64,000 nt of DNA from Streptomyces sparsogenes (GTDB lineage: Bacteria > Actinomycetota > Actinomycetes > Streptomycetales > Streptomycetaceae). The stretch lies in NCBI RefSeq assembly GCF_001704635.1, contig NZ_MAXF01000029.1, positions 29,984 through 93,983 of the forward strand, read 5' to 3'. The notes under the pieces are model-generated. The model was not told where the DNA came from. It did no database searches and saw only the letters and a list, made by a program, of their open reading frames with translations. Made by a program: the position numbers and the translations under genes. Of this stretch, positions 1 to 8,837 are shown one piece after another (position 1 is the stretch's first letter; the number at the start of each line of letters is the position of its first letter).

Positions 1-486
1 GGGGCGACCGGCGGCGCCGGGGAGATCGGCTACATGCCGCTGCCGGGCGCCCCGCTCGCGCGCGGCGACGACAGCGCCGCCCGGCCGGACGCCGGCGGCG
101 GCTTCCAGAAGCTGGTCGGCTCCCCCGCCGTGGTGAAGCTGGCCCGGGAGCACGGCATCGAGGCGCCGACCGCCCCCGAGGCGCTCGCCACCGCGCTGCG
201 CACGCCCGGCGCGGGGGACGCCGTCCTCACCGAGCTGGCCCGCCGGCTTGCCACCGGGCTCGCCTCGGTCGTGGCGGTGGTCGACCCGGAGCTGGTGGTG
301 CTCTCCGGGCAGGTCGCCCAGGCCGGCGGGGAGCGGCTGCGCGAGCTGGTCGAGGCGGAGATGACCGGGCTCGCGCTGCCCCGGCCGCTCCTGCGGATCA
401 GCGCCATCGAGGGGGACCCGATTCTCATCGGCGCGCTTCAGACGGCGCTCGCCGATGCCCGTCACACCGTCTTCGACACCGCCTGA
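1..486 (+). CDS. csnR: ROK-family transcriptional regulator, C-terminal part (CsnR-like)
   Basis: The reading frame is open from the first base of the window, so the N-terminal helix-turn-helix lies outside. The visible 161 residues begin with the ROK signature GATGGAGEIGYMPLPG and continue with the sugar-kinase-like fold end (VVDPELVVLSGQVAQAG, ILIGALQTAL). ROK repressors bind a sugar ligand and release operator DNA. The next five genes (solute-binding protein, two permeases, GH4 enzyme, kinase) match the order of the Streptomyces csnR-K operon, in which CsnR represses chitosan use. The csnR name therefore rests on gene order plus the ROK fold. Another ROK repressor of a sugar operon would look the same in this fragment. 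Confidence 0.75.
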   Translation, partial: GATGGAGEIGYMPLPGAPLARGDDSAARPDAGGGFQKLVGSPAVVKLAREHGIEAPTAPEALATALRTPGAGDAVLTELARRLATGLASVVAVVDPELVVLSGQVAQAGGERLRELVEAEMTGLALPRPLLRISAIEGDPILIGALQTALADARHTVFDTA

Positions 487-533
487 TCCGCCGGCCCCAC
501 CTTGCCGTCCCCCGCGCACAAGGAAGTCCGCCC

Positions 534-1865
534 ATGCCACGACGACCACTGGCCCGTCTCGCGTCCGCGCTCGGCGCCGGCGCCCTGCTGCTGGCGGGCT
601 GCGCCAACCCGAGCACCGGCAGCGCCGACGACGATCCGACCAAGCCGGTCACCCTCACCTTCTGGCACGGCTGGTCGGAGAAGAACGAGGTGAAGGCGAT
701 CAACGACAGCATCGCCCGCTTCGAGAAGCTCCACCCGAACATCACCGTGAAGTCCGTCGGCAATGTCACCGACGAGACCATCAACCAGGCCCTGCGGGCC
801 GGCGGTGGCGACGCGCCCGATGTCGTCACGTCCTTCACCACCAACAACGTGGGCCAGTACTGCTCGTCCGGAATGTGGGTCGATCTCGACCCGTTCATGG
901 AGAAGACCGGCCTGGACAAGAAGAAGGTCTTCCCCAAGACGCTTCTGGACTACACCAGTTACCAGGGAAAGCAGTGCGCGCTGCCGCTGCTCGCCGACGC
1001 CTACGGCATGTACTACAACAAGGACGCCTTCAAGGAGGCGGGCATCGAACGCCCGCCGCGCACCATGTCGGAGCTCAAGCGGGACGCCGCCAAGCTGACC
1101 CGGCGCACCAAGGGCGGCGGCTTGGAGCGCGTCGGCTTCATGCCCAACTTCCGGCTCTACCAGAACAGCCCGGACCGGCTCTTCGCCCAGTGGGGGCCGG
1201 CCTACTTCGACAAGGACGGAAAGGCGCGGCTGGCGAAGGAAGGGAAGATCAAGGCGTTCTACGCCACCGTGCGGGACCTCATTCGGGAACAGGGCGGATA
1301 CGGGGCGCTGGAGACCTTCCGCACCTCCTTCGGCGATGAGTTCTCCTCCCAGAACGCCTTTCTGACCGGCAAGCTGGCCATGCACCTGGACGGCGAATGG
1401 CGCGGCCTCTTCCTCAAGGACGCGAAGTTCGACTGGGGCACCGCCCCGCTGCCCGTGCCCGACGACCAGGCCGACACCTATGGCCGGGGCTTTCTCACCG
1501 GCACCGTCACGGGCATCGCGCACAGCAGCAAGCACCAGAACGCCGCCTGGGAACTGGTGCGCTTCCTGACCGCCGACACCGACCAGGTGGTCGCCTTCGC
1601 CAACGCCATCCACAATGTGCCGTCCACCAAAGCGGCGCTCACCTCCCCGAAGCTGGACCCGGACCCGGCGTTCCGCGCCTTTCTCGACATCGCGCAGAAT
1701 AAGTACAGCAACGCCCTTCCGCCCTCGGTCAACGGTGGACAGTACGTCGTATCGCTGCGGGACTTCTCCTACGGCGTGGAGGCGGGAAAGGTCCATGACC
1801 TGGACAAGGGCCTCAAGGAACTGGACGACCAGATAGACGCCGACATTCTCCAGGCGCAGGACTGA
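534..1865 (+). CDS. csnE: Sugar ABC transporter solute-binding lipoprotein (CsnE-like)
   Basis: A 443-residue extracellular solute-binding protein of the carbohydrate uptake family 1. The N-terminus has an Arg-rich start, a hydrophobic stretch and the lipobox LLAGC, with Cys about residue 23, so it is a lipoprotein on the outer membrane face. Typical family text follows: VTLTFWHGWSEKNEV, then APDVVTSF and a C-terminal NGGQYVVSLRDFSYGV. The ATG at 534 has AAGGAAG upstream. It lies 47 bases after the ROK gene and 11 bases before the first permease. In the csnR-K operon the equivalent protein captures chitosan oligosaccharides. That ligand is inferred from gene order, not from binding residues. 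Confidence 0.85.
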   Translation: MPRRPLARLASALGAGALLLAGCANPSTGSADDDPTKPVTLTFWHGWSEKNEVKAINDSIARFEKLHPNITVKSVGNVTDETINQALRAGGGDAPDVVTSFTTNNVGQYCSSGMWVDLDPFMEKTGLDKKKVFPKTLLDYTSYQGKQCALPLLADAYGMYYNKDAFKEAGIERPPRTMSELKRDAAKLTRRTKGGGLERVGFMPNFRLYQNSPDRLFAQWGPAYFDKDGKARLAKEGKIKAFYATVRDLIREQGGYGALETFRTSFGDEFSSQNAFLTGKLAMHLDGEWRGLFLKDAKFDWGTAPLPVPDDQADTYGRGFLTGTVTGIAHSSKHQNAAWELVRFLTADTDQVVAFANAIHNVPSTKAALTSPKLDPDPAFRAFLDIAQNKYSNALPPSVNGGQYVVSLRDFSYGVEAGKVHDLDKGLKELDDQIDADILQAQD

Positions 1866-1876
1866 CGGAGCGCGAC

Positions 1877-2833
1877 ATGGCCACGACGACAACCACCGCC
1901 CCCGCCCTGCGCCGCAAGCGGCTGCGCGAGCGGCTGCGCACCCTCGGCTTTCTCTCCCCCTGGCTGGTCGGCTTCACGGTCTTCTTCGGCTATCCGCTGG
2001 TCGCCACCGTCTACTTCTCCTTCATGCACTACAACCAGATCAAGGCGCCGACCTTCGTGGGCCTGCGCAACTGGCGGTATGTGCTGGAGCAGATGCCGCT
2101 GTTCGGGCCGGCGCTGTGGAACACGCTGTGGCTGGTCGTGGTGATGGTCGCGCTGCGCGTCGTCTTCGGCCTGGGCATCGGGCTGCTGATCACCAAGATA
2201 AAGTCCGGGGCAGGGTTCTTCCGCACCGCCTTCTACCTCCCCTATCTGGCTCCTCCGGTCGCGGCGACCGTGGCGTTCGTCTTCCTTCTCAACCCCGGCA
2301 CCGGCCCGGTGAACGACATGCTGGGAAAGGTCGGGATCGACGCGCCGAACTGGTTCAACGACCCGGCCTGGGCCAAGCCCTCGCTCGTGCTGCTGTCCCT
2401 GTGGGGCATCGGCGACCTGATGGTCATCTTCATGGCCGCGCTGCTGGATGTGCCGAAGGAGCAGTACGAGGCGGCCGAGCTGGACGGCGCCGGGGCGTTC
2501 ACGAAATTCCGCTATGTCACCTGGCCGTCGATCACTCCCATTGTGATGTTCGCGGTCGTGACGGGCGTGGTGCAGACCATGCAGTACTACACCCAGGCCC
2601 TGGTCGCCGGAAAGCTGGCCTCGGGTGTCAGCATCGGACCGGGCACCGTCATCGAGCCCGGCTATCCCGACCATTCCACGCTCACCGTGCCCCAGCTCGT
2701 GTATTCGCTCGGCTTCCAGAACTTCAACACCGGGGCCGCCTGTGTGCTCTCGCTCGTGCTCTTCGCGATCGCGATGGCCGTCACCACCCTGCTGATGCGC
2801 CGGCGCGCCGGCCTGCTGTCGGCGGACGACTGA
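1877..2833 (+). CDS. csnF: Sugar ABC transporter permease (CsnF-like, MalF type)
   Basis: A 318-residue inner-membrane permease with about six transmembrane segments. The first starts at the FLSPWLVGFTVFFGYPLV stretch typical of MalF/UgpA-type sugar permeases. The EAA loop that docks the ATPase is visible as EQYEAAELDGAGAFTKFRYV, about residues 195-214. It starts with ATG 11 bases after csnE and is followed by csnG after 24 bases. No ATPase gene is present in this operon. Streptomyces sugar transporters of this class commonly share the MsiK ATPase encoded elsewhere, so the same is likely here. Confidence 0.85.
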   Translation: MATTTTTAPALRRKRLRERLRTLGFLSPWLVGFTVFFGYPLVATVYFSFMHYNQIKAPTFVGLRNWRYVLEQMPLFGPALWNTLWLVVVMVALRVVFGLGIGLLITKIKSGAGFFRTAFYLPYLAPPVAATVAFVFLLNPGTGPVNDMLGKVGIDAPNWFNDPAWAKPSLVLLSLWGIGDLMVIFMAALLDVPKEQYEAAELDGAGAFTKFRYVTWPSITPIVMFAVVTGVVQTMQYYTQALVAGKLASGVSIGPGTVIEPGYPDHSTLTVPQLVYSLGFQNFNTGAACVLSLVLFAIAMAVTTLLMRRRAGLLSADD

Positions 2834-2857
2834 GAAGGCTCGAGAGGAAAAACCGAC

Positions 2858-3760
2858 ATGACCACCACCACCCTCTCGGCGCCGTCCGCGCCGGTACGGC
2901 CCGCCTCCCGCCGCTCCCCGGCCCCCGCCGCCCGGCGCAAGGCCGTGCTGCACTGGATCGCCGTCCACGCGGTCGCGGTCGCCGCCGCGCTCTTCTTCGT
3001 GCTGCCGTTCGTCTTCGTCTTCCTGACCTCGGTGATGAGCGACAGCCAGGCCATGAGCGGCGAGCTGTGGCCCGACGGCTGGCACTGGTCCAATTACGCC
3101 GAGGTCTTCAACACCCCCGGCTTTCTCGACTGGTGGCGCAATTCACTGATCTACGCCGGTCTCGGCACGGCCTTCACGCTCATCTCCTCCCTGCCGGTCG
3201 CCTACGCGCTCGCCAAATTCCGCTTCCGTGGCCGCCGCACCGCGATGATCCTGGTCATCTCGACGATGATGCTGCCGCCGCAGGTCGTGGTGGTGCCGAT
3301 GTATCTGGTGTGGGCCCAGCAGTTCCATCTGTCGGGCTCGCTGTGGCCGCTGATCATTCCGATGGCGTTCGGCGACGCGTACTCCATCTTCCTGCTGCGC
3401 CAGTTCCTGCTGACGATCCCCCGCGAATACCTCGAATCGGCGAAGGTGGACGGCTGCGGGGAGCTGCGGACCCTGCTGCGGATCATCGTGCCCATGGCCA
3501 AGCCGGGCATCGCGGCCGTCGCGCTCTTCCAGTTCTTCTACTGCTGGAACGACTACTTCGGCCCACAGATCTACGCCGCGCAGAATCCGGGCGCCTGGAC
3601 TCTCTCGTACGGGCTTGAGAGCTTCAAGAGCGCGCACAGTGTCAACTGGAACCTGACGATGGCCGCGACACTGCTGGTCATGGCCCCCGTCATCATCGTC
3701 TTCTTCTTCGCTCAGAAAGCCTTCGTCGAAGGCGTCACACTGACAGGAGTCAAGGGTTGA
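2858..3760 (+). CDS. csnG: Sugar ABC transporter permease (CsnG-like, MalG type)
   Basis: A 300-residue permease with about six membrane segments. The cytoplasmic EAA loop reads REYLESAKVDGCGELRTL, about residues 188-205, followed by the usual RIIVPMAKPGIAAVALF. It begins at ATG 2858 behind GAGAGGA and overlaps the next gene: its TGA stop (3758-3760) shares bases with the TTG start of csnH. It forms the heterodimeric channel with CsnF and is fed by the CsnE lipoprotein. The ending VEGVTLTGVKG is characteristic of MalG-type permeases. Confidence 0.85.
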   Translation: MTTTTLSAPSAPVRPASRRSPAPAARRKAVLHWIAVHAVAVAAALFFVLPFVFVFLTSVMSDSQAMSGELWPDGWHWSNYAEVFNTPGFLDWWRNSLIYAGLGTAFTLISSLPVAYALAKFRFRGRRTAMILVISTMMLPPQVVVVPMYLVWAQQFHLSGSLWPLIIPMAFGDAYSIFLLRQFLLTIPREYLESAKVDGCGELRTLLRIIVPMAKPGIAAVALFQFFYCWNDYFGPQIYAAQNPGAWTLSYGLESFKSAHSVNWNLTMAATLLVMAPVIIVFFFAQKAFVEGVTLTGVKG

Positions 3761-5019
3761 AGCTCGCAGTGGTGGGTGGCGGTTCCACCTACACCCCCGA
3801 ACTCGTCGACGGATTCGCCCGGTTGCGGGACGCACTGCCCCTGGCGGAGCTGGTCCTGGTCGACCCGGCCACCGACCGGCTGGAGCTGGTCGGCGGGCTG
3901 GCGCGGAGGATCTTCGCCAAGCAGGGCCACCCCGGCCGGATCTCCTGGACCGACGACCTGGACGCGGGCGTGGACGGCGCGGACGCGGTCCTGCTGCAAC
4001 TGCGCGTCGGCGGACAGGCCGCCCGGAACCAGGACGAGACCTGGCCGCTGGAGTGCGGCTGCGTCGGCCAGGAGACCACCGGCGCGGGCGGGCTCGCCAA
4101 GGCGCTGCGCACGGTCCCGGTGGTGCTGGACATCGCCGAGCGGGTGCGCCGCCGCAACCCCGACGCCTGGATCGTGGACTTCACCAATCCCGTCGGCATC
4201 GTGACCCGGGCGCTGCTGACGGCCGGGCACCGGGCGGTCGGGCTGTGCAATGTCGCGATCGGCTTCCAGCGGAAGTTCGCCAAGCTGCTGGGCGTGGCTC
4301 CGGACCAGGTGTCGCTGGACCACATCGGCCTCAACCATCTCACCTGGGAGCGGGCGGTGCGGCTCGGCGGCACCGACGGCGAGGACGTGCTGCCCAAGCT
4401 GCTCGCCGAGCACGGCGACGCGATCGCGGACGACCTGCGGATGCCCCGCGCGCTGCTGGACCGCCTGGGCGTGGTGCCCTCCTACTACCTGCGGTACTTC
4501 TACCAGCACGACGCGGTCGTGCGGGAGCTGAAGGCGGGGCCCTCGCGGGCGGCCCAGGTCGCGGAGATCGAGCGGCGGCTGCTGGAGATGTACGCCGACC
4601 CGGCGCTGGACGAGAAGCCCGAGCTGCTGGGCAAGCGCGGCGGCGCCTTCTACTCGGAGGCGGCGGTCGACCTGACCTCGTCCCTGCTGCGGGACACTGG
4701 CGAGGTGCGCATCGTCAACACGTTCAACCAGGGCACGCTGCCCTTCCTCCCGGACGACGCGGTGATCGAGGTCCCCGCCGCCGTGGACGCCCGCGGTGCG
4801 AGCCCGCTGCCCGTGCGCCCCCTGGAGCCGCTGTACGCGGGGCTGATCGCCCATGTCACCGCGTACGAGGACCTGGCGCTGGAGGCGGCGCTCAAGGGCG
4901 GCCGCGAGCGGGTCTTCGACGCCCTGCTGGCCCACCCCCTGATCGGCCAGATCGAGTACGCCGAGCAGCTGACCGACACCCTCCTCGCACACAACCGGGA
5001 GCACCTGGCGTGGGCCTGA
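3757..5019 (+). CDS. csnH: GH4 family phospho-glycosidase (CsnH-like)
   Basis: A 420-residue NAD-dependent glycoside hydrolase of family GH4 (6-phospho-beta-glucosidase type). The N-terminus KLAVVGGGSTYTPEL is the family's dinucleotide-binding motif. CNVAIGFQR and DHIGLNHLTW are the conserved metal/substrate segments. GH4 enzymes cleave 6-phosphorylated glycosides by a redox elimination mechanism with NAD+ and a divalent metal. The start is TTG at 3757, with CAGGAG seven bases upstream, overlapping the csnG stop. In the csn operon it would split phosphorylated chitosan oligosaccharides produced by the kinase encoded next. It overlaps that kinase gene by ten bases, so translation is probably coupled. 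Confidence 0.82.
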   Translation: MKLAVVGGGSTYTPELVDGFARLRDALPLAELVLVDPATDRLELVGGLARRIFAKQGHPGRISWTDDLDAGVDGADAVLLQLRVGGQAARNQDETWPLECGCVGQETTGAGGLAKALRTVPVVLDIAERVRRRNPDAWIVDFTNPVGIVTRALLTAGHRAVGLCNVAIGFQRKFAKLLGVAPDQVSLDHIGLNHLTWERAVRLGGTDGEDVLPKLLAEHGDAIADDLRMPRALLDRLGVVPSYYLRYFYQHDAVVRELKAGPSRAAQVAEIERRLLEMYADPALDEKPELLGKRGGAFYSEAAVDLTSSLLRDTGEVRIVNTFNQGTLPFLPDDAVIEVPAAVDARGASPLPVRPLEPLYAGLIAHVTAYEDLALEAALKGGRERVFDALLAHPLIGQIEYAEQLTDTLLAHNREHLAWA

Positions 5020-6038
5020 CGCAGTCCCAGGGCCTGACCGCCCACCCTCCGCACGCGTCCGTCCTGGCGATCGACGCGGGCAACAGCAAGACCGACGTGG
5101 CGCTGGTCGGCAGGGACGGGACGGTCCTCGGCACCGCCCGCGGCGGCGGGTTCCTGCCGCCCGTGGTGGGCCCGAAGGCCGCGGTGGACTCGCTCGTCCC
5201 GCTGGTGGCGCGGGCGGCGGAGGCCGCGGGGTTCGACCGGCCGCCCCGGGCCGGGCACGTCTCGGCGTGCCTGGCCAATGTGGACCTCCCGGCGGAGGAG
5301 GAGCAGCTCACCCCGCTGCTGGCGGCCCAGGGCTGGGGGGCCACCGTCACGGTCGCCAACGACACCTTCGCGCTGCTGCGGGCCGGGGTCGCGGACGACG
5401 GCGAGCCGACCGGCGTCGCCGTCGTCTGCGGCGCGGGCATCAACTGCGCGGGCCTGGGCCACGGCGGCCGCACCGCGCGGTTCCCCGCCATCGGCCGGAT
5501 CTCCGGCGACTGGGGCGGCGGGGGCGATCTGTCGAAAGAGGCCATGTGGTGGGCGGCGCGTGCCGAGGACGGCCGCGGCGGGCCGACCTTGCTGGCCCGC
5601 GCCCTGCCCGAGCACTTCGGGCTGACCACCATGTACGAGCTGATCGAGGCGCTCCACCTGGGGCGGATCGCCCCGGCCCGGCGCCATGAGCTGACGCCGG
5701 TGCTCTTCGCGGTGGCCGACGCCGGCGACGAGATCGCGCGCGCCGTCGTGGCCCGACAGGCCGAGGAGGTGGTCACCATGGCCACCGTCGCCCTCACCCG
5801 TCTCGACCTGCTCGGTGAGCCGACGCCGGTGGTCCTCGGCGGCGGGGTGCTCGCGGCGCGCCAGCCGCTCCTGGACGGGCGGGTGCGCGAGTTGCTCGCC
5901 GAGCGCGCCCCGAAGGCCGACCCGAGGGTGGTCACCGCGCCGCCCGTCCTCGGGGCCGCGCTGCTGGGCCTGGACCGCACGGACGCCCCCGCGGCCGCGT
6001 ACGCCGCGCTGCGCGCGCACTACGCCCGCCGCCGATGA
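5010..6038 (+). CDS. csnK: BadF/BadG-type N-acetylglucosamine/glucosamine kinase (CsnK-like)
   Basis: A 342-residue ATPase of the BadF/BadG/BcrA and N-acetylglucosamine-kinase group. Visible motifs are the phosphate-1 loop LAIDAGNSKTDVALVG near residue 20, GAGINCAGLG (phosphate 2) and PTPVVLGGGVLAARQPL (adenosine motif). I chose GTG at 5010 because GGGAG lies about 10 bases upstream and the family fold starts soon after. This start overlaps csnH by ten bases. In the csn operon it phosphorylates the imported amino sugar or oligosaccharide before GH4 cleavage. It is the last gene of the operon and 288 bases without a recognised gene follow. Confidence 0.82.
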   Translation: MGLTQSQGLTAHPPHASVLAIDAGNSKTDVALVGRDGTVLGTARGGGFLPPVVGPKAAVDSLVPLVARAAEAAGFDRPPRAGHVSACLANVDLPAEEEQLTPLLAAQGWGATVTVANDTFALLRAGVADDGEPTGVAVVCGAGINCAGLGHGGRTARFPAIGRISGDWGGGGDLSKEAMWWAARAEDGRGGPTLLARALPEHFGLTTMYELIEALHLGRIAPARRHELTPVLFAVADAGDEIARAVVARQAEEVVTMATVALTRLDLLGEPTPVVLGGGVLAARQPLLDGRVRELLAERAPKADPRVVTAPPVLGAALLGLDRTDAPAAAYAALRAHYARRR

Positions 6039-6050
6039 CGCCTGCGCCCC

Positions 6051-6070
6051 GGGTCGTTCCGGGTCGTTCC
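6051..6070 (+). repeat. Perfect 10-bp tandem duplication after csnK
   Basis: The unit GGGTCGTTCC occurs twice head to tail 12 bases after the csnK stop, followed by a decayed third copy. It is non-coding here. It matters because two other short tandem duplications in this window (12925-12950 and 42224-42245) interrupt genes. Confidence 0.9.
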
Positions 6071-6326
6071 AGGTCGCGGCGGGTCATCGGGAACCGAAAC
6101 GCGCCGAAAACCGTATGAGAGATAGGGAGGAGGAGAAGGACGACGCGGACACCCCCCGGGCCCGACGGCCCCGAGGCGAAGATCGCGATCGGGCCAAGAT
6201 CCGGGCACGACCGGTGTGCTCATCAGCGGCCGAGTCCATACTGCTGCCCGGATACCTGTCCCCCGCCGCACCGGGCGACGGGCCGCCGACAGTGACGTAA
6301 GGGGTCAGGACCCAGGGGGAGGTCTC

Positions 6327-7754
6327 GTGGCACACCCGCCGACCACCGGCGCGGCCGGATCGCCGGCCGCGGGCGCGTTGTCGGGGCGGCGGCCCGCGTG
6401 GCGGGAGGGCATCGAGCGGGCCCGGGCCGCGGCGACGACCGAGCCGGGCCGGCTGCGCCTCATCGGAGCCGTGCTCGCTGCCCTGGTGGTGGCCTTCGGG
6501 GCGGTGACGGCCTGGCAGGTCTCCGACCGGCGGACCGCGGCGGACGCGGTGGCCGAGCACAGCCAGCCGCTGAGCGCCGCCGCGGCCGACATCTACCGCT
6601 CCCTCGCCGACGCCGACACCACCGCCGCGAGCGCCTTCCTGGCCGGCGGGCAGGAGCCGGCCGAGGTGCGCCGCAGGTACGAGGCGGACATCGACCGGGC
6701 GTCCAAGCTGCTGGTGCGGGCCGCGGCCACCACGGACGGCTCGGCCACCGCTCGTGAGGAGATACGCAGGATCAATCAACTCCTGCCGGTCTACACGGGC
6801 CTGATCGAGTCCGCCCGCGCCAACAACCGCCAGGGCCTGCCGCTGGGCAGCGCGTATCTGCGGTACGCCAACGACACCATGCGGGAGCGGCTGCTGCCGT
6901 CCGCCGGCCGGCTGTACCAGGCCGAGACCGCGCGGCTCGGCGAGGACTACGGGGAGGCGAAGTCCTGGCCGTGGGCGGCGATCGGCACCGGCGCCGCCGC
7001 GCTGGCCGCCCTGGGCTGGGCGCAGCGCCGCGACTTCCTGCGCACCAATCGGGTGTTCAACCGCGGGCTGCTGGCCTCGACCGCCGCCTCGGCGGTGGCG
7101 CTGTTGTGGCTGGTGGCCGGCCACGCCCTCGCCCGCGCCGGGCTCGACGACTCCGACCGCCACGGCGCCCAGTCCCTGCATGTGCTCAACGAGGCCCGGA
7201 TCGACTCGCTGCGCGCCCGCGGCGACGAGAACCTGACCCTGGTCGCGCGCGGCGCGGTCGTCGTCGACAGGGGCGAGGACAAGGGCAAGGACGCCTATGA
7301 GGTGAGCTATGCGGAGCGGATGGCCGACCTCGTCGGCGAGCCCGGCGCCGGGGCGGGCGCCGGGGTCGACCGGGCCGTCTCCGGCAGCCTGCTGGCCCGG
7401 GCGCGGGACCTCGCGGACGACGCCGAGGGCCGCGCCCCGGTGGACGAGGCCGTCGCCCGCCTCAGGGAGTGGCAGGAGCGCCACAAGGCCGCCCGCGCCG
7501 CCGACGACGCGGGCAACTACAAGGACGCGCGGGCGAAGGTCATCGGGGGCGAGGGCAGCACCGGCGAGTCCTTCGACAAGGTCGACAAGCTGCTGGCGAA
7601 GGCTCTGGCCCATGAGCAGCGGGAGTTCGCACGGGCGGCGGACGACGGACGCGGCGCGCTGACCGGGCTCGCGGTCGGCGCGGGGGTGCTGGCCGCGCTG
7701 GGGGCGGTGGCCGCGCTGCTGGGCATGGGCCGCCGGCTGGCGGAGTACCGATGA
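6327..7754 (+). CDS. GlnX-like four-helix membrane sensor protein
   Basis: A 475-residue membrane protein with four predicted helices near residues 45-66, 213-232, 243-268 and 445-468. These give two extracellular helical domains of about 145 and 175 residues, the layout of mycobacterial GlnX. I start at GTG 6327 because GGGGGAGG lies five bases upstream; a longer in-frame ORF from 6216 has no such signal. The stop overlaps the start of the GlnH-like gene (ATGA), and a PknG-type kinase is encoded two recognised genes later. In mycobacteria GlnX and the binding protein GlnH report extracellular Asp/Glu to PknG. The role here is inferred from that gene set. I see no kinase or HAMP domain. Confidence 0.72.
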   Translation: MAHPPTTGAAGSPAAGALSGRRPAWREGIERARAAATTEPGRLRLIGAVLAALVVAFGAVTAWQVSDRRTAADAVAEHSQPLSAAAADIYRSLADADTTAASAFLAGGQEPAEVRRRYEADIDRASKLLVRAAATTDGSATAREEIRRINQLLPVYTGLIESARANNRQGLPLGSAYLRYANDTMRERLLPSAGRLYQAETARLGEDYGEAKSWPWAAIGTGAAALAALGWAQRRDFLRTNRVFNRGLLASTAASAVALLWLVAGHALARAGLDDSDRHGAQSLHVLNEARIDSLRARGDENLTLVARGAVVVDRGEDKGKDAYEVSYAERMADLVGEPGAGAGAGVDRAVSGSLLARARDLADDAEGRAPVDEAVARLREWQERHKAARAADDAGNYKDARAKVIGGEGSTGESFDKVDKLLAKALAHEQREFARAADDGRGALTGLAVGAGVLAALGAVAALLGMGRRLAEYR

Positions 7755-8806
7755 GGGCGACGGGGGGCGTGAGGATGCGATCCGGGCGATCGGTGCGATC
7801 GGGCGCGGCGGCGGCCGTGTGCGCCCTGGGTGTGGCCACGGCGATCTTCGTGCCCGCGACGCTGGACGACCAGGGCGACGGGGCCGGGACCGCGCGCGGC
7901 GGGGCCGGGGCGCACCCGAGGGCCGCGCGGACCACGGCGGCGGCCACCGCCGACACGTGCGTCCGGCCGGAGGCCAGTCTGCGGCCGTCGAGCGCGAGCG
8001 GCCCGGCCATAGAGCGCATCAAGAACCGCCGGGTGGACGGCCACAAGCTGGGCAAGCTGATCGCCGGGGTGGACCAGAACAGCTACCGCTGGGGCTATCG
8101 CGACCCGGCCACCGGCGATCTCACCGGCTTCGACATCGACCTGGTGCGCGCCATCGCCGAGGACATCTTCGGCGACCCGGACGCGGTCATCTACCGCGCG
8201 ATCCCCACCAGTCAGCGGATCAAGGCCCTCCAGCAGGGCAAGGTGGACATCGTCGTGCGCACCATGACCATCAACTGCGACCGCCTGAAGGACGTCGCCT
8301 TCTCCACCGCCTACTTCAAGGCGGGCCAGCAGGTGCTCGTCCCCAAGGACTCCTCCGTCACCGGGTACAACACGTCGCTGCGCGGCAAGAGGGTCTGCAC
8401 GGCGAAGGGTTCCACCGCCGAGGCCGCGCTGGACCAGGAGAAGGGCGGCGCGAAGGACCTGGGCGCCATCAAGGTGGACCCGGTGCCCAACCAGCTCGAC
8501 TGCCTGGTCAGGTTGCAGCTGGGCCAGGTCGACGCCGTGATCACGGACAACGCGTTGGCGGCCGGGCAGGCGGCCCAGGACCCGTCCGTCAAGCTCGTCG
8601 GCAAGCCGTTCACCGAGGAGTTCTACGGCGTGGCGATGAACAGATCCGACAAGGACCTGGTACGCCGGGTCAACAAGGTGCTGGAGGAGTACCGCTCCGG
8701 GGGTGAGAACAGTCGCTGGATGCGGGCCTACCGCAAGTGGCTCGCCGAAGATCTCGGCAAGACGGAGGAGAATCCGGCGGCACCCGCGCCGGCCTACAAG
8801 GACTGA
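7751..8806 (+). CDS. glnH: Amino-acid-type solute-binding protein (GlnH-like)
   Basis: A 351-residue family 3 solute-binding protein. It has an N-terminal hydrophobic segment (about residues 17-35) without a clear lipobox, so it is exported or membrane-tethered. A low-complexity linker follows, then the binding fold: GFDIDLVRAIAEDIFG, QRIKALQQGKVDIVVRTM, LRGKRVCTAKGSTAE and FYGVAMNRSDKDLVRRV. Family 3 proteins bind polar amino acids. No ABC permease or ATPase is encoded nearby. Instead the gene is translationally coupled to the GlnX-like sensor (ATGA overlap at 7751), which suggests sensing rather than uptake. Mtb GlnH is a lipoprotein; the missing lipobox is a difference. Confidence 0.78.
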   Translation: MRATGGVRMRSGRSVRSGAAAAVCALGVATAIFVPATLDDQGDGAGTARGGAGAHPRAARTTAAATADTCVRPEASLRPSSASGPAIERIKNRRVDGHKLGKLIAGVDQNSYRWGYRDPATGDLTGFDIDLVRAIAEDIFGDPDAVIYRAIPTSQRIKALQQGKVDIVVRTMTINCDRLKDVAFSTAYFKAGQQVLVPKDSSVTGYNTSLRGKRVCTAKGSTAEAALDQEKGGAKDLGAIKVDPVPNQLDCLVRLQLGQVDAVITDNALAAGQAAQDPSVKLVGKPFTEEFYGVAMNRSDKDLVRRVNKVLEEYRSGGENSRWMRAYRKWLAEDLGKTEENPAAPAPAYKD

Positions 8807-8837
8807 GTCGCAGGGCACGGACACGGAGAGGTGATCG

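Noticed and set aside
6216..6326. Longer start for the GlnX-like protein at 6216
   Set aside because: No ribosome site and Arg-rich leader; GTG 6327 has GGGGGAGG at the right distance.
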